From an uncultured Coriobacteriaceae bacterium (GTDB lineage Bacteria > Actinomycetota > Coriobacteriia > Coriobacteriales > Eggerthellaceae): a stretch of 64,000 nt of DNA. The position numbers and the translations under genes are program-made. Positions 53,244-63,146 of the stretch are shown piece after piece. The notes below the pieces were generated by a model that saw only the letters and a program-made list of their open reading frames with translations, searched no databases and was not told where the DNA came from. The stretch is taken from assembly GCA_902768975.1 (NCBI GenBank), contig CACXMZ010000001.1:1-64000 (forward strand). Direction: 5' to 3'. How positions within the stretch are numbered: the stretch's first letter is position 1; each line of letters opens with the position of its first letter.

Positions 53244-53696
53244 CTAGGGAAGAAAGTCGACTTCAATTTCACAAACGTCGCCTTCCACGCGCGGCTGCGC
53301 AGCTAGGTCTGCCAAAGACACGCTGTCCACATAGTTTTCGATAGCGCTGTCGAGGCCTTCCCAGAATGAAATAGTTGTGCACTTGTCGCGCATGGGGCAC
53401 ACACCAAAGTCGTCGTCGAGGCAGGCCACCGGTGCCGTGCTCCCTTCCGAAGCACGCAGGATGTCCCCCGCCGTGATTTGGTCCGCGTCCTTCGCAAGAG
53501 AATAACCCCCGTGGGCGCCGCGGACGCTTTTTAGAATGCCCGCATGCATGAGCTGGCTTGCCAGCTGTTCAATATACTTTGTAGAAAAACCCTGGCGTTC
53601 AGATGCTTCACGCAATGATACGGGGCCAGCCGCCTGCTGCTGAGCCACGTCGATGGCAAGCCTCAGTGCATAACGTCCTTTGGTTGAAATTTTCAT
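53244..53696 (-). CDS. Rrf2-family transcriptional regulator (IscR-like)
   Basis: 150 residues. A winged helix covers 1-85 (MKISTKGRYALRLAIDVA, STKYIEQLASQLMHAGIL, GAHGGYSLAK), followed by three clustered cysteines, CLDDDFGVCPMRDKC (about 91-105), spaced to bind an iron-sulphur cluster as in IscR. It would sense cluster supply or redox state. No isc/suf genes are nearby. It is the last gene after the GGDEF-EAL gene, overlapping it by four bases (ATGA). Confidence 0.92.
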   Translation of the reverse strand: MKISTKGRYALRLAIDVAQQQAAGPVSLREASERQGFSTKYIEQLASQLMHAGILKSVRGAHGGYSLAKDADQITAGDILRASEGSTAPVACLDDDFGVCPMRDKCTTISFWEGLDSAIENYVDSVSLADLAAQPRVEGDVCEIEVDFLP

Positions 53697-56398
53697 TCTG
53701 CTTCACGCCCCTTGATCAAGTTCAAAGCTTCTTCACTGACAGGTTCTGGCACACGTGCGGGCCGCGACAGGAAATAGCCTTGAAGCAAGTCTACGCCTAA
53801 ATCCATCAAGGTATTCATTTCTTCGGCAGTTTCCACGCCTTCCGCAACAATATACATACCGCGTTCATGAGCATAGGCAACCACATTTTCCACGATACGC
53901 TGCTTGTCTATGGAAGTGTCAATATGGCGAATAATGCTAATGTCCACCTTGATGTAGGCGGGCTTGAGTTCCAAAAGCATGATTTCGGAGTTATAACCAC
54001 TGCCATAGTCGTCAAGGGCCAAGCTGCCGTTAAAGCCGGGGATGGCACGCTTGGCTTCCATGGCTTCGTCGTTCATGGTTTCTGCTTCAGTGATTTCAAT
54101 AACAAGGTTGGACGCTATGTCGGGGTAGGTGGCAAAAAGCTTCTTCCCCACTTCGTCGCTGATAACCACGCTTGCAAAGGAATTAATGAACAGCGGGGTA
54201 CCTGCTGGAATTGCAGCCTCGTGCTTTAGCTGGTCGAAGCATTCAAAGGCACGTTTGAAGGTGAGTTCTTCCACACCCGCCAAGCGCCCTTCCTGGCGTG
54301 CCAAGGTCAGTACGTCGTCGGGGCTATTCAGGTGCTCCGTCGAAACGCGCATGAGCGCTTCGTAGGCATAGATTTCGCCCGTAAATGCATTGACGATGGG
54401 CTGGAAGTGGTATTCGGACTTTCGGTAGTTAAGCAGCAGGTCGTTGAGTTCTGCCACCGCCTGGCGCACCGAACTGTGTTCCTCGTAATTCTTCAGGTCA
54501 AAGGAAATAATGTTGTTCTTTCCCGTGATCTTCACCTGATACATGGTGTAGTCCGCAAGCTTCATGAGTTCGGAAAGACGTGTTGAGTCTTCGGGATAGA
54601 ACGAAGCGCCGCCCGAAATATTAATAGGAATAGCTGCGCCGTCGGGTGCGAGCACCGTGTAGTTCGGAATGTTGTCGCGCAGGGCGTGTATGTCTGCTTC
54701 GATTTCTTCGCGCGAGTCGTAACCATAGAAGAGCATAAAGAATTCGTCGCCCGCATTACGCGCAATAAGCACCTTATTCGGAACACTGTCTTCGAAGCAC
54801 CGCGCAACCTGGTAGATGTATTTGTCGCCCCAGTAGTGGCCATAGCTGTCGTTGTATTTCTTCATGTCGTCAATGTCGAGGAACAAAATAGCTGCATGCT
54901 TTGCTTCTTCGGGATTTTCGAATATTTCCTCTGCTCGAAGGTAGAGCGACCTGCGGTTCATAAGACCCGTAAGCAGGTCGTAATTACGCTCATGCTCTAC
55001 GCGCTGCTGTTCGAGCTGCTTAACGCTCGTAATGTCTTTCGCGAGCGAATTGATGGCGCCCGTCAGGCTGTCCACTTCAGTGATACCGGTTTGAGCCAGA
55101 TGGGGCATTTCTGCGCGTTTGACCGTAGCATTTTCGACGTCGTCAGCCAGCTGCTTAATGGGGCGGGAAAGATTTCGCCCAATTATGATTGAGCCCAATA
55201 CGCCCGCAACAAGCATAAGGAAGGCAGCGAGGGCAATCATAGACAGGACTCTGTTGGAAAAATGATGCAGGCTTTCTTCCGCCACGAGGCCAGCCAACAC
55301 TACGCGACGGTTTTCAAAGGGCGCATTGTTGTTGTAAAGACGCATGAATTCGCAATCGGCATAGTAGTCTTCTGAGCCAAGCTTATACAGGGCTTCATGA
55401 GAGCTATAGCTTGAAAGGTCGAGCGTTGAACCAATTTCGGAAAACACGGGCGCCTTGGCGCTAACCACTATGGGGCGTATGCGTGCCGTTTTCGACGCTT
55501 CGTCGATGCTTTCTTCGTTCACAACGCCCAAAAGATAGGCGCTGTTTTCGCCGCCCAGCATTTCTGCATACGGCAGGAGTGACTGCAAATAAGCACTGGA
55601 AAGGCTTACTCCCAAAATGCCATACACCGTTCCGTCGTCAAGGATGAGCGGGACGGAATACACCAGATTGTAGCCCGTGCCGCCACCGACGTCGGGAGCA
55701 ATGCCCCAGAAGGCGTAGTCACTTGCGTCTTTCGAGCCTTCGGTTTCATAAGCTGCCTGCCAAGGAGCATAGAAGAAGTCATATTCGCCTGGGTCTTCCC
55801 GCCCCACAAAGTCAAAGAGGGGCTTCCACGCAATGTCGGTGGTGATGGAAGACAGTTCGACAATTTCGGTTGAACCACGTTTTATAACCAGGTCGTCATT
55901 GCGCAAAGAAGGGGAAGCGGATGGGTCCATGTCGTGAATAAGAATGCCCGGCTTTTTCCCATAGGCGCCACTTTCGCTCAGGTTTGTAAGGTCGTGGGTG
56001 TTAACGATAATGAAGGCACCGTTGACCCGCTTAACGCGCATGGCTGAAACAAGGGGGTCCACCAAAGAACTGAGCAATTCATTGGTTTGGCCCGTACCCG
56101 CGTCCATCGTAGAAAGGTCCAGGGCCCCCTTATTAATGAGTTCCTGCGTGCGCTCGTTCACCTGGGAAGCCAAAGCATCGAAGTTTGAAACCGTGCCCAC
56201 AAAATAGTTTTCCAGGTTGTCTTTTCGACTTTGAACCTGTTGGCACAAAATGTCACGATTGTTCTGGTTCAAGTGAGAAAAAACGCCGCTCGCCCCAAGG
56301 ATGCTTGCAAAAATAACAATCTCAGATAAAAGCAGCGTCATAAGCGGCACCAAAATCGATGCAAAAATTGAACGCTGTTTGTTCGCCGCTTCAGCCAT
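53693..56398 (-). CDS. Membrane Cache-HAMP-GGDEF-EAL cyclic-di-GMP signalling protein
   Basis: About 901 residues from the ATG at 56398 (a TTG directly before it is possible). First membrane helix about 15-40, extracytoplasmic Cache-like sensing domain about 45-375, second helix about 385-410, HAMP about 410-460, GGDEF about 475-640, EAL about 655-895. The cyclase signature is AGDEF instead of GGDEF; the EAL domain keeps YEALMR, VIEITEAE, LDDYGSGY and AEGVE, so phosphodiesterase activity is the safer prediction. The gene follows the binding lipoprotein gene without a gap, suggesting that the lipoprotein feeds a signal to the Cache domain. Confidence 0.92.
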   Translation of the reverse strand: MAEAANKQRSIFASILVPLMTLLLSEIVIFASILGASGVFSHLNQNNRDILCQQVQSRKDNLENYFVGTVSNFDALASQVNERTQELINKGALDLSTMDAGTGQTNELLSSLVDPLVSAMRVKRVNGAFIIVNTHDLTNLSESGAYGKKPGILIHDMDPSASPSLRNDDLVIKRGSTEIVELSSITTDIAWKPLFDFVGREDPGEYDFFYAPWQAAYETEGSKDASDYAFWGIAPDVGGGTGYNLVYSVPLILDDGTVYGILGVSLSSAYLQSLLPYAEMLGGENSAYLLGVVNEESIDEASKTARIRPIVVSAKAPVFSEIGSTLDLSSYSSHEALYKLGSEDYYADCEFMRLYNNNAPFENRRVVLAGLVAEESLHHFSNRVLSMIALAAFLMLVAGVLGSIIIGRNLSRPIKQLADDVENATVKRAEMPHLAQTGITEVDSLTGAINSLAKDITSVKQLEQQRVEHERNYDLLTGLMNRRSLYLRAEEIFENPEEAKHAAILFLDIDDMKKYNDSYGHYWGDKYIYQVARCFEDSVPNKVLIARNAGDEFFMLFYGYDSREEIEADIHALRDNIPNYTVLAPDGAAIPINISGGASFYPEDSTRLSELMKLADYTMYQVKITGKNNIISFDLKNYEEHSSVRQAVAELNDLLLNYRKSEYHFQPIVNAFTGEIYAYEALMRVSTEHLNSPDDVLTLARQEGRLAGVEELTFKRAFECFDQLKHEAAIPAGTPLFINSFASVVISDEVGKKLFATYPDIASNLVIEITEAETMNDEAMEAKRAIPGFNGSLALDDYGSGYNSEIMLLELKPAYIKVDISIIRHIDTSIDKQRIVENVVAYAHERGMYIVAEGVETAEEMNTLMDLGVDLLQGYFLSRPARVPEPVSEEALNLIKGREAE

Positions 56399-56401
56399 CA
56401 A

Positions 56402-57838
56402 CTAACCAACCAGTGCTTCCAGTTCCGCCTTGGTCTTTTCATACCAGGTGTTGAAATACTTGTCGCTCAAATAGGGTTCGAGTGCTTCTTCGTAGCTCGT
56501 ACCTGCCGCTACCGCAGCTTTCACTGCCGCTGCGTCTTCAATAGCCATGCTTGAAAGCGAATTTTCGAGCACGGCCCTGAAGGCGCCGCCCTGTTCAAAT
56601 GCCTTGGGGGTATACAAGGTATTGCTTTCCACCGTTGCAAGGCCAACCGAAAGGACCTGTTCCATATTGTCGTCGAGTTCCTCTTCAAAGGCGGCGTGTA
56701 CCGCTTCCATATTGTTAGCGCTTTTCATAACGGGCAAGTAACCCGAAAGCACCGAAAATTGCGTGTTGCGTTCGGGGGACGTAAACCACTCCAGGAATTC
56801 GATGCTGGCTTCAACTTCTTCAGGTGAAGAATCGACCACTACCATGCCCGCGCCCTGCTGCACGGCATAGGCTTCGCCGCCTTCAAACTGAGGCGCCGGT
56901 AAAACCTTCATTTCTATTTCGCGTTCGAGGCCATTTTCGTCCACCACCTGGCGCGGGAAATAGGTAGCTCCCGAAGAAGACCCAACCAGGGCAATAATCC
57001 GCCCCGTCTTTACGTCGTCGCTGCGGTAATGGGCCGAAGCGTCGAAGTAGCCTTTTACGAAGGGAACGTAGTAGTTGTCCCACAGCTTGCGCACTGTGGC
57101 TTTATTGAAGTCTAGGGTTGCAACGCCGTCGTGCACTTCAACTATGCTTGTACCCAACTGCTTGGCGCCGATGAAGAAATAGTTCGCCATGGAGTCGCGG
57201 CCAAAAAGGGCCTTACCGTCGTTGGGCGCTTCGGTCTGGGCGTCGGTCCATTCATAGTAGCGCTGTGCTGTCTTGGTGAGGCCTTCAAACGTAGCGAGGT
57301 CGTCGTAGCTTGCCCCGGTTTCTGCCGCGAAGGCGTCGAAGTCGGTGGCACTGATAATGAAGAGTTCAACCGACTTGGCCACAGGGAAGATCTTGATGGC
57401 CCCTTCGCCGCCGAGCGTTCCTTCTTCAAGGTAGCCGTCCACGTAAAGGGCGCGTTCTTCTTCGCTCAAGTACGGGGCGAGGTCTGCAAGCATGCCCATC
57501 TGGTCTATGGCATAGGCGGTGTCGGCATAGGCCGCAAAAATATTGGGGACCGGCTGGGCACCCACCTTGCCGTTGATGGAGTCGACCACTGCGTCCTGCA
57601 GGTCGTTAACGCTGCCCAGGTTATAGCTTTCAACAACGATGCCTTTTTCCTTGCCCACCGTGCTGTTAAAATCGCCCACAAGATGGTGGAAGGCACTGAG
57701 CTGGTCGCCATTGTAGTAGGTCCACACAGAAATATGAGTGGGGCTTGCAGGCGCGCTCTGGGATTGCGCGCAGCCGCCAAGACAAAGCATGAATGCTGCA
57801 CATACAAGGAGGCTAAAAGAAACTATGCGCTTGAGCAC
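56402..57838 (-). CDS. Extracellular solute-binding lipoprotein (SBP family 1-like)
   Basis: 478 residues. Lipoprotein signal with lipobox LGGC (about 20-23). The mature part resembles carbohydrate-type binding proteins (HISVWTYYNGDQLSAFHHLVGDFN near the start; a late SPERNTQFSVLSGYLPV). No permease or ATPase gene is adjacent; instead the next gene encodes a membrane GGDEF-EAL protein. The likely job is ligand sensing rather than transport, by analogy to binding proteins that present ligands to sensor domains; this is inferred from gene order. Confidence 0.88.
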   Translation of the reverse strand: MLKRIVSFSLLVCAAFMLCLGGCAQSQSAPASPTHISVWTYYNGDQLSAFHHLVGDFNSTVGKEKGIVVESYNLGSVNDLQDAVVDSINGKVGAQPVPNIFAAYADTAYAIDQMGMLADLAPYLSEEERALYVDGYLEEGTLGGEGAIKIFPVAKSVELFIISATDFDAFAAETGASYDDLATFEGLTKTAQRYYEWTDAQTEAPNDGKALFGRDSMANYFFIGAKQLGTSIVEVHDGVATLDFNKATVRKLWDNYYVPFVKGYFDASAHYRSDDVKTGRIIALVGSSSGATYFPRQVVDENGLEREIEMKVLPAPQFEGGEAYAVQQGAGMVVVDSSPEEVEASIEFLEWFTSPERNTQFSVLSGYLPVMKSANNMEAVHAAFEEELDDNMEQVLSVGLATVESNTLYTPKAFEQGGAFRAVLENSLSSMAIEDAAAVKAAVAAGTSYEEALEPYLSDKYFNTWYEKTKAELEALVG

Positions 57839-57957
57839 GTACAGCGCTCCTTCCCCAGTGGAATACCTAGTAAAAACGTAGACTATTCATTATACCGCTT
57901 ATGCTGCTAGAATGATTATCTGAACTGCAAAAAGAAGCAATACGCAAAAGGTTAGGC

Positions 57958-60084
57958 ATGGCTCATTTATCCAATATAGACGGCATGGAAATGCCTGGCA
58001 AAACACAGGACTTGCGTCTTGCGACGCAGCCCTTGGAAGTCGTTTCGCCCTTTGAACCGGCAGGCGACCAGCCCCAGGCCATAGACGCGCTTGCGAAAGG
58101 CGTTGAAGAGGGGCTCCGCTACCAAACGCTTCTGGGCGTAACGGGCAGCGGCAAGACCTTCACCATGGCCAAGCTTATTGAGCGTGTGCAGAAGCCCACG
58201 CTTGTTATGGCACCGAATAAAACGCTTGCTGCCCAACTGGCGGCGGAGCTGCGCGAATTCTTCCCCCACAATGCCGTGGTCTACTTCGTGAGCTACTACG
58301 ACTACTACCAGCCTGAAGCCTACGTGCCTTCCACCGACACCTTTATTGAAAAGGATGCGTCCATCAACGAAGAAGTCGAAAAGTTGCGCCACGCGGCCAC
58401 GTCGAGCCTGCTTTCCAGGCGCGACTGCATTGTAGTTGCCAGCGTGAGCTGCATTTATGGCATTGGTAGCCCCATGGACTATGCGGGTTTGGCAGTATTT
58501 TTGGACAAAGAACGGCACATGAGCCGCGAAGAAGCCATCGATGGGCTCATAGACATTCAGTACGACCGCAACGACTACGAACTGGCGCGCGGCACTTTCC
58601 GCGTACGGGGCGACGCCCTCGACATCTTCCCGCCCTATGCCGACAACCCAGTGCGCGTGGAGTTTTGGGGCGACGAAATTGAAAGCATCGCCGAAATCGA
58701 CAACGTGACGGGCGAAGTGCTCAACCATTATGAAGCCTTGCCCGTGTGGCCCGCTTCGCACTACGTTACCGCCAAGCCTAAGATGGACCATGCGCTTGCC
58801 ACCATACGCGAAGAATTGCAGCAGCGTTTGGCCGAATTCAAGGCGGAAAACAAGCTGCTCGAAGCCCAGCGCCTGGAAATGCGTGTGCAATACGACCTGG
58901 AAATGATGGAAACCATGGGCTTTTGCAGCGGCATCGAAAATTACAGCCGCCACCTCGACGGGCGCGAACCGGGCGAGCCGCCCTATACCTTGATCGACTA
59001 CTTCCCCGACGACTTTTTGTGCATCATCGACGAAAGCCACGTGACGGTGCCGCAGATTCGCGGCATGCACGAAGGCGACCGCAGCCGCAAGGTTACGCTG
59101 GCTGAACACGGCTTCCGTCTGCCGAGCTGCTTGGACAACCGCCCCTTGCGCTTCGACGAGTTTGAAGAACGTGTGCCGCAGTTTGTCTATGTTTCGGCCA
59201 CGCCGGGCGACTACGAAGGCCGCGTAAGCCAAGCCACGGTTGAGCAGATTATTCGCCCCACCGGCCTGCTCGACCCCGAAATCATCGTGCGGCCCACCGC
59301 TAGCCAGATCGACGACATTATCGACGAAATTAAGGAGCGTGCCGCGCGCGACGAACGTGTACTCGTTACCACGCTTACCAAAAAGATGGCCGAAGACTTG
59401 ACCGACCACTTGCTCGACGAAGGCGTGCGGGCCAACTATATGCATTCCGACATTGGCACCCTGGAGCGCGTGGATATCCTCCGCGAACTGCGCCAGGGTA
59501 AGTTCGACGTGCTCGTGGGTATTAACCTCCTGCGTGAAGGCTTGGACCTGCCGGAAGTTTCCCTCGTGGCCATATTGGATGCCGACAAGGAAGGTTTCTT
59601 GCGCAACCACCGCTCGCTCATCCAGACCATCGGGCGCGCGAGCCGCAACGTCAGTGGCCAGGTCATCATGTATGCCGACAAAATCACCGACTCCATGGAT
59701 GCCGCCATTACCGAAACGCGTCGCCGCCGCGCCAAGCAGCTCGCCTTCAATGAAGAACACGGCATTGAACCGCAGACCATCCGCAAAGCCATCAACGACA
59801 TCATGGACTACGTGAAGGAAGAAGCGGAGGGCGTTTCGGCCGAAGACATCAACCGCGAACTGGCCGCCCTTTCCCGCGAAGAAGTCATGCGCATCATTTC
59901 AAGCATGGAAGACGAAATGGCTGCCGCCAGCGCCAACATGAACTACGAAGAAGCCGCTCACCTGCGCGATCAGATTGTGAAGTTGCGCGCGAGCATCGAA
60001 GGGTCCACCGAAGAAGACGCGCTTGCGGCCCTCAAGAAAACCGCCCGCAAAGGCAGCGAATACGGCCGCCGCAAACGCTGGTAG
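57958..60084 (+). CDS. uvrB: Excinuclease ABC subunit B
   Basis: 708 residues. Walker [14 protein letters not shown] (about 60-72), beta-hairpin region [10 protein letters not shown], the DESH helicase motif [12 protein letters not shown], motif VI region QTIGRASRN, and a C-terminal UVR domain (about 640-675, [12 protein letters not shown]) that contacts UvrC. It verifies lesions in nucleotide-excision repair. It is plus-strand and monocistronic; the structured element copy B begins exactly at its stop codon. Confidence 0.97.
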   Translation: MAHLSNIDGMEMPGKTQDLRLATQPLEVVSPFEPAGDQPQAIDALAKGVEEGLRYQTLLGVTGSGKTFTMAKLIERVQKPTLVMAPNKTLAAQLAAELREFFPHNAVVYFVSYYDYYQPEAYVPSTDTFIEKDASINEEVEKLRHAATSSLLSRRDCIVVASVSCIYGIGSPMDYAGLAVFLDKERHMSREEAIDGLIDIQYDRNDYELARGTFRVRGDALDIFPPYADNPVRVEFWGDEIESIAEIDNVTGEVLNHYEALPVWPASHYVTAKPKMDHALATIREELQQRLAEFKAENKLLEAQRLEMRVQYDLEMMETMGFCSGIENYSRHLDGREPGEPPYTLIDYFPDDFLCIIDESHVTVPQIRGMHEGDRSRKVTLAEHGFRLPSCLDNRPLRFDEFEERVPQFVYVSATPGDYEGRVSQATVEQIIRPTGLLDPEIIVRPTASQIDDIIDEIKERAARDERVLVTTLTKKMAEDLTDHLLDEGVRANYMHSDIGTLERVDILRELRQGKFDVLVGINLLREGLDLPEVSLVAILDADKEGFLRNHRSLIQTIGRASRNVSGQVIMYADKITDSMDAAITETRRRRAKQLAFNEEHGIEPQTIRKAINDIMDYVKEEAEGVSAEDINRELAALSREEVMRIISSMEDEMAAASANMNYEEAAHLRDQIVKLRASIEGSTEEDALAALKKTARKGSEYGRRKRW

Positions 60085-60282
60085 GCGGTACTGGGGTACT
60101 CCCACGGCAACTATCCGAGACGTAGGCAATGGAAGTGCGCTGTTAAGAAGCGCGCTAGTCTAATTACTAGGCCGAGTGTGGTGGGATGTGGTGAAGAGTG
60201 CCCTAGTTATCGCGCGCTTCATTTGCGCACTTAGCTTGCCGTTAAGCGTCGAGTTTGTTGCCGCGGGAGTACACCTGCCGCC
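60084..60282 (+). repeat. Structured multi-stem element, copy B
   Basis: 199 bases bounded by imperfect inverted arms (60084-60111 and 60257-60282), whose sequence differs from that of copy A but is self-complementary. Shared internal motifs: CGTAGGCAATGGAAG, GCGCTGTTAAGAAG, TAATTA and GCCGTTAAGCG. The stem AAGTGCGC/GCGCACTT differs from copy A by a paired C-G to T-A change; the inner stem GAAGCGCG/CGCGCTTC matches in position. It begins at the uvrB stop codon. Confidence 0.75.
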
Positions 60283-60286
60283 TGCC

Positions 60287-60469
60287 ATGGGGGCTTGAGG
60301 GGCATCAATCGCGACCGCTTCCGCTGTTCGTGCAAACAATTCACTGGATTGTTTGCACTCATGCGCTCTCGCTTGACGCTCGTCAACATTTAAAGTGCAA
60401 TTTTCGGCAACAGCGAAAATTGCAAAGTTTGAACTCACGACATCGCTTTGATGCCCCTCAAGCCCCCAT
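60287..60469. repeat. Nested palindrome between element B and coaE
   Basis: Perfect 22-base terminal arms (60287-60308 and 60448-60469); the right arm contains the coaE stop codon and last codons. Inside are two perfect 11-base hairpins: GTGCAAACAAT/ATTGTTTGCAC (60330-60358) and TGCAATTTTCG/CGAAAATTGCA (60396-60424). No gene. Confidence 0.75.
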
Positions 60470-61063
60470 AAAGTCGTTGGCAAGGTTCGTGACTTGTTGT
60501 TCGAGATCGGCGAGGCTGCCGTTGTTTTCGATGACGTAGTCTGCCCAACTGCGGCGCTCTTCGTCGGTGGCCTGGCGTGCCATGCGAGCGCGTACGTCGG
60601 CCTCATCCATCCCGCGCTTCACCGCCCGCGCTACACGCAGCTCTTCGCTGGCCACCACGGCAATAATGCCGTCGATTTCTTCTGCGAGGCCATCAAGCGC
60701 AGTGCCCGGCCCTGCATAAGCCGAAGACTCAATTATGCACAATTCGGAACCGGCGTTTTCCCCGCGGTCGAGACGCTGCTTAAGCATGGACATAATACGC
60801 GGGTGCGTAATGGCATTTAAAGCTGCCGTTGCTTCATTACTGGCAAAAGCGAGCCCGGCCAGACGAGCGCGGTCGATATGGCGGGCGTCGTCCAGGATTT
60901 CAGGCCCGAAGGTTTCCACTAATTCACGTTTTACATTTGGGTCGAACAACTGGCGGTGCCCAATGGTGTCCATGTCTATGCAGTAGGCGCCTTGTTCCAA
61001 AAACAGGTTCGACACCGTACTCTTGCCCGAACCTATGCCCCCTATGAGCAAATAACGCTTCAT
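60458..61063 (-). CDS. coaE: Dephospho-CoA kinase
   Basis: 201 residues from the ATG at 61063; an upstream GTG would place the GGAAGG site inside the gene. P-loop LIGGIGSGKSTVSNLF at about 5-20, then CIDMDTIGHRQL, LFDPNVKRELVETFG, and the lid region VKRGMDEADVRARMARQ. It does the final step of coenzyme A synthesis. Its last codons lie in the right arm of a long inverted repeat. Confidence 0.93.
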   Translation of the reverse strand: MKRYLLIGGIGSGKSTVSNLFLEQGAYCIDMDTIGHRQLFDPNVKRELVETFGPEILDDARHIDRARLAGLAFASNEATAALNAITHPRIMSMLKQRLDRGENAGSELCIIESSAYAGPGTALDGLAEEIDGIIAVVASEELRVARAVKRGMDEADVRARMARQATDEERRSWADYVIENNGSLADLEQQVTNLANDFMGA

Positions 61064-61168
61064 ATAGTTTTGAACCCTTCCCCGCACCTACACACTTTGA
61101 CGTAAAAGCTGTGATTACCAGCAAAAACAAGAGTCATTGTAGCTGCCACGCATTACAATAGGCAAGTT

Positions 61169-63109
61169 ATGGCATATTCGACACGCTACATACCTGCCCT
61201 TGACGGCCTGCGTTCCTTCGCAGTGCTTGCTGTTATCTTTTACCATATGGGCTTTTCCTGGGCCATAGGCGGGCTCTTGGGCGTAACCATGTTCTTCGTC
61301 CTTTCGGGCTACCTTATTACGGGCCTGCTCATTGTTGAATTCCGCACCACCAAAAGCATAGACCTGCCAAACTTCTGGCTGCGCCGCGTGCGGCGTTTGG
61401 TGCCTGCCATTATTACGGTCATTATTGTGGTTGCCATTCTGTGCACCATTTTTAACCATGTGCTGCTCACCAAGATGCGCCCCGACGTGGTGCCGTCGCT
61501 CTTCTTCTTTAGCAATTGGTGGCAGATCTTCCATAACGTTTCCTACTTTGAAGCCATAGGTTCGCCTTCGCCCCTCCAGCATTTCTGGAGCCTGGCCATT
61601 GAAGAACAGTTCTACCTCATTTGGCCGCCCCTCCTCTTTGTGCTGTTCAAAATCGGGGTTGACGAAGTGCCTCTGCGACGTGGCGTGCTCATACTCGCTG
61701 CCGCATCCACCCTGCTCATGGCCTTCATGTACAGCCCTGAAACTGACCCGAGCCGCGTATACTACGGCACCGACACGCGTGCCTTTTCCCTGCTCATAGG
61801 CGCCTGGCTCGCCTTTGTCTGGCCTGCCGGCACCCTTACTGAAAAGAGCGGCGGCAACCTCACTACGTCGGGCCGCCTCCTGTTTGACGGTGTGGGCGCC
61901 ATAGCTTTAATTGGCGTGCTTGCCATGTGCGCTTTCATGGAAGGTTATTCACCGTGGCTCTACCGCGGCGGCATTTTCCTCTGTTCGGTACTCACGGCCA
62001 TCGTCATTGCTATTATTGCCCACCCCGTGAGCATGCTGGGCAGGTTTATGGCGCTCCCACCCTTGGTCTGGATTGGCAAGCGCAGCTACGGAATGTACCT
62101 GTGGCACTACCCTATTCTGCTCCTTATGACCAACCCTAATGCGACGACAGACCCCCACCCCCTGTGGCTTCTGCTTGAATTCGCATTGATTATTGTTGTT
62201 TCGCACCTGTCTTATACCTTTATCGAAAACCCCATCCGTCACGGAGCTATTGGAAACTGGCTGCACGACGTTCGCAGTGGCGCCATCAATGCACGCGACT
62301 TTATATACGACCACCGCATTCAAGGCATCGCAGGTGCCCTGGCCGTGCTCGTGGCCATAGGCGGCCTAGTGCTGGTGCCCGACGTTCAGGGCATTAAGAA
62401 TATGGAAGCCCTCCAGCAAGCTTCGGAAGAAACGCAAAAGCAACTCGAAGAAGCCCGCCAGGCCGAAAAGGCAACGCGGGTATATGATGTCTTGCTCGTG
62501 GGCGACTCGGTTTCGGTGCGAACCATCCCCTACTTCCAGGAAACCTTCCCCACAGGCCTCATCGACTCGGCTATTAACCGCCAGCTCGGCGAAGCCATCG
62601 ACATTTATACGGCCTACGAAAAGCAGGGCGCTCTTAACGACGACACTATTCTGGTCTTTGCCCTGGGCACCAATGGCCCCATTACCACCGAAATGATGGA
62701 AAACCTCGTTGCTGCCGTGGGTAACCATACCACCTATTTTGTGACCATTCGTGCACCGGAAGACTGGACCGACGCTAACAATGCCATCATCTACGACGTA
62801 GCGCAAAACCACAGCAATGTAAACATGATTGACTGGTCAGTTTTAAGCTCTGGCCACGACGACTGGTTCGACGGTGACGGTACCCATCTTACGGAAGCTT
62901 CGGCCCAAACCTATGTGGAAATGATTCGTGAAGCCATTGGCTACACCACTCCCGCCAACGCAGAAACCGTGGGCGACACCGCAAGTGACATCTATGGCGT
63001 TGCCCTGGGCAACAGCGAAAATGTACTTTCATCGCAAAACGCCGAAGAAAAAGTCCAAATGGTGCGTGACGTTATTTCCCAAATGACCACATCAAAAGAG
63101 CCCGCCTAA
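61169..63109 (+). CDS. Acyltransferase 3 family protein with SGNH domain (OatA-like)
   Basis: 646 residues. The N-terminal acyltransferase-3 domain has about ten membrane helices (YIPALDGLRSFAVLAVIFYHMG with the catalytic-type His, FVLSGYLITGLL, FWLRRVRRLVPA, SLAIEEQFYLIWP). An eleventh helix near 390 and a coiled linker (about 410-435) lead to an extracytoplasmic SGNH esterase-like domain (VLLVGDSVSVR near 443-453; DGDGTHLTEAS near 573-583). This layout is that of OatA-type enzymes that O-acetylate peptidoglycan or other surface polymers. The stop codon lies in the loop of the following terminator. Confidence 0.9.
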   Translation: MAYSTRYIPALDGLRSFAVLAVIFYHMGFSWAIGGLLGVTMFFVLSGYLITGLLIVEFRTTKSIDLPNFWLRRVRRLVPAIITVIIVVAILCTIFNHVLLTKMRPDVVPSLFFFSNWWQIFHNVSYFEAIGSPSPLQHFWSLAIEEQFYLIWPPLLFVLFKIGVDEVPLRRGVLILAAASTLLMAFMYSPETDPSRVYYGTDTRAFSLLIGAWLAFVWPAGTLTEKSGGNLTTSGRLLFDGVGAIALIGVLAMCAFMEGYSPWLYRGGIFLCSVLTAIVIAIIAHPVSMLGRFMALPPLVWIGKRSYGMYLWHYPILLLMTNPNATTDPHPLWLLLEFALIIVVSHLSYTFIENPIRHGAIGNWLHDVRSGAINARDFIYDHRIQGIAGALAVLVAIGGLVLVPDVQGIKNMEALQQASEETQKQLEEARQAEKATRVYDVLLVGDSVSVRTIPYFQETFPTGLIDSAINRQLGEAIDIYTAYEKQGALNDDTILVFALGTNGPITTEMMENLVAAVGNHTTYFVTIRAPEDWTDANNAIIYDVAQNHSNVNMIDWSVLSSGHDDWFDGDGTHLTEASAQTYVEMIREAIGYTTPANAETVGDTASDIYGVALGNSENVLSSQNAEEKVQMVRDVISQMTTSKEPA

Positions 63110-63119
63110 GCGGGCTCTT
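63096..63119. terminator. Bidirectional terminator between the acyltransferase and rpsA
   Basis: Perfect 10-base stem AAGAGCCCGC / GCGGGCTCTT with a four-base loop that contains the TAA of the upstream gene. T-rich on both strands. Confidence 0.8.
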
Positions 63120-63146
63120 CATTACTGTGTGCGATAAGGCTTACGA

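Noticed and set aside
57967-59760. Long open frame of about 597 residues antisense to uvrB
   Set aside because: It is the complement of a highly conserved gene; composition (Val/His/Gly/Phe-rich) is that of antisense frames in GC-rich third-position genes, and no ribosome site or family motif was seen.
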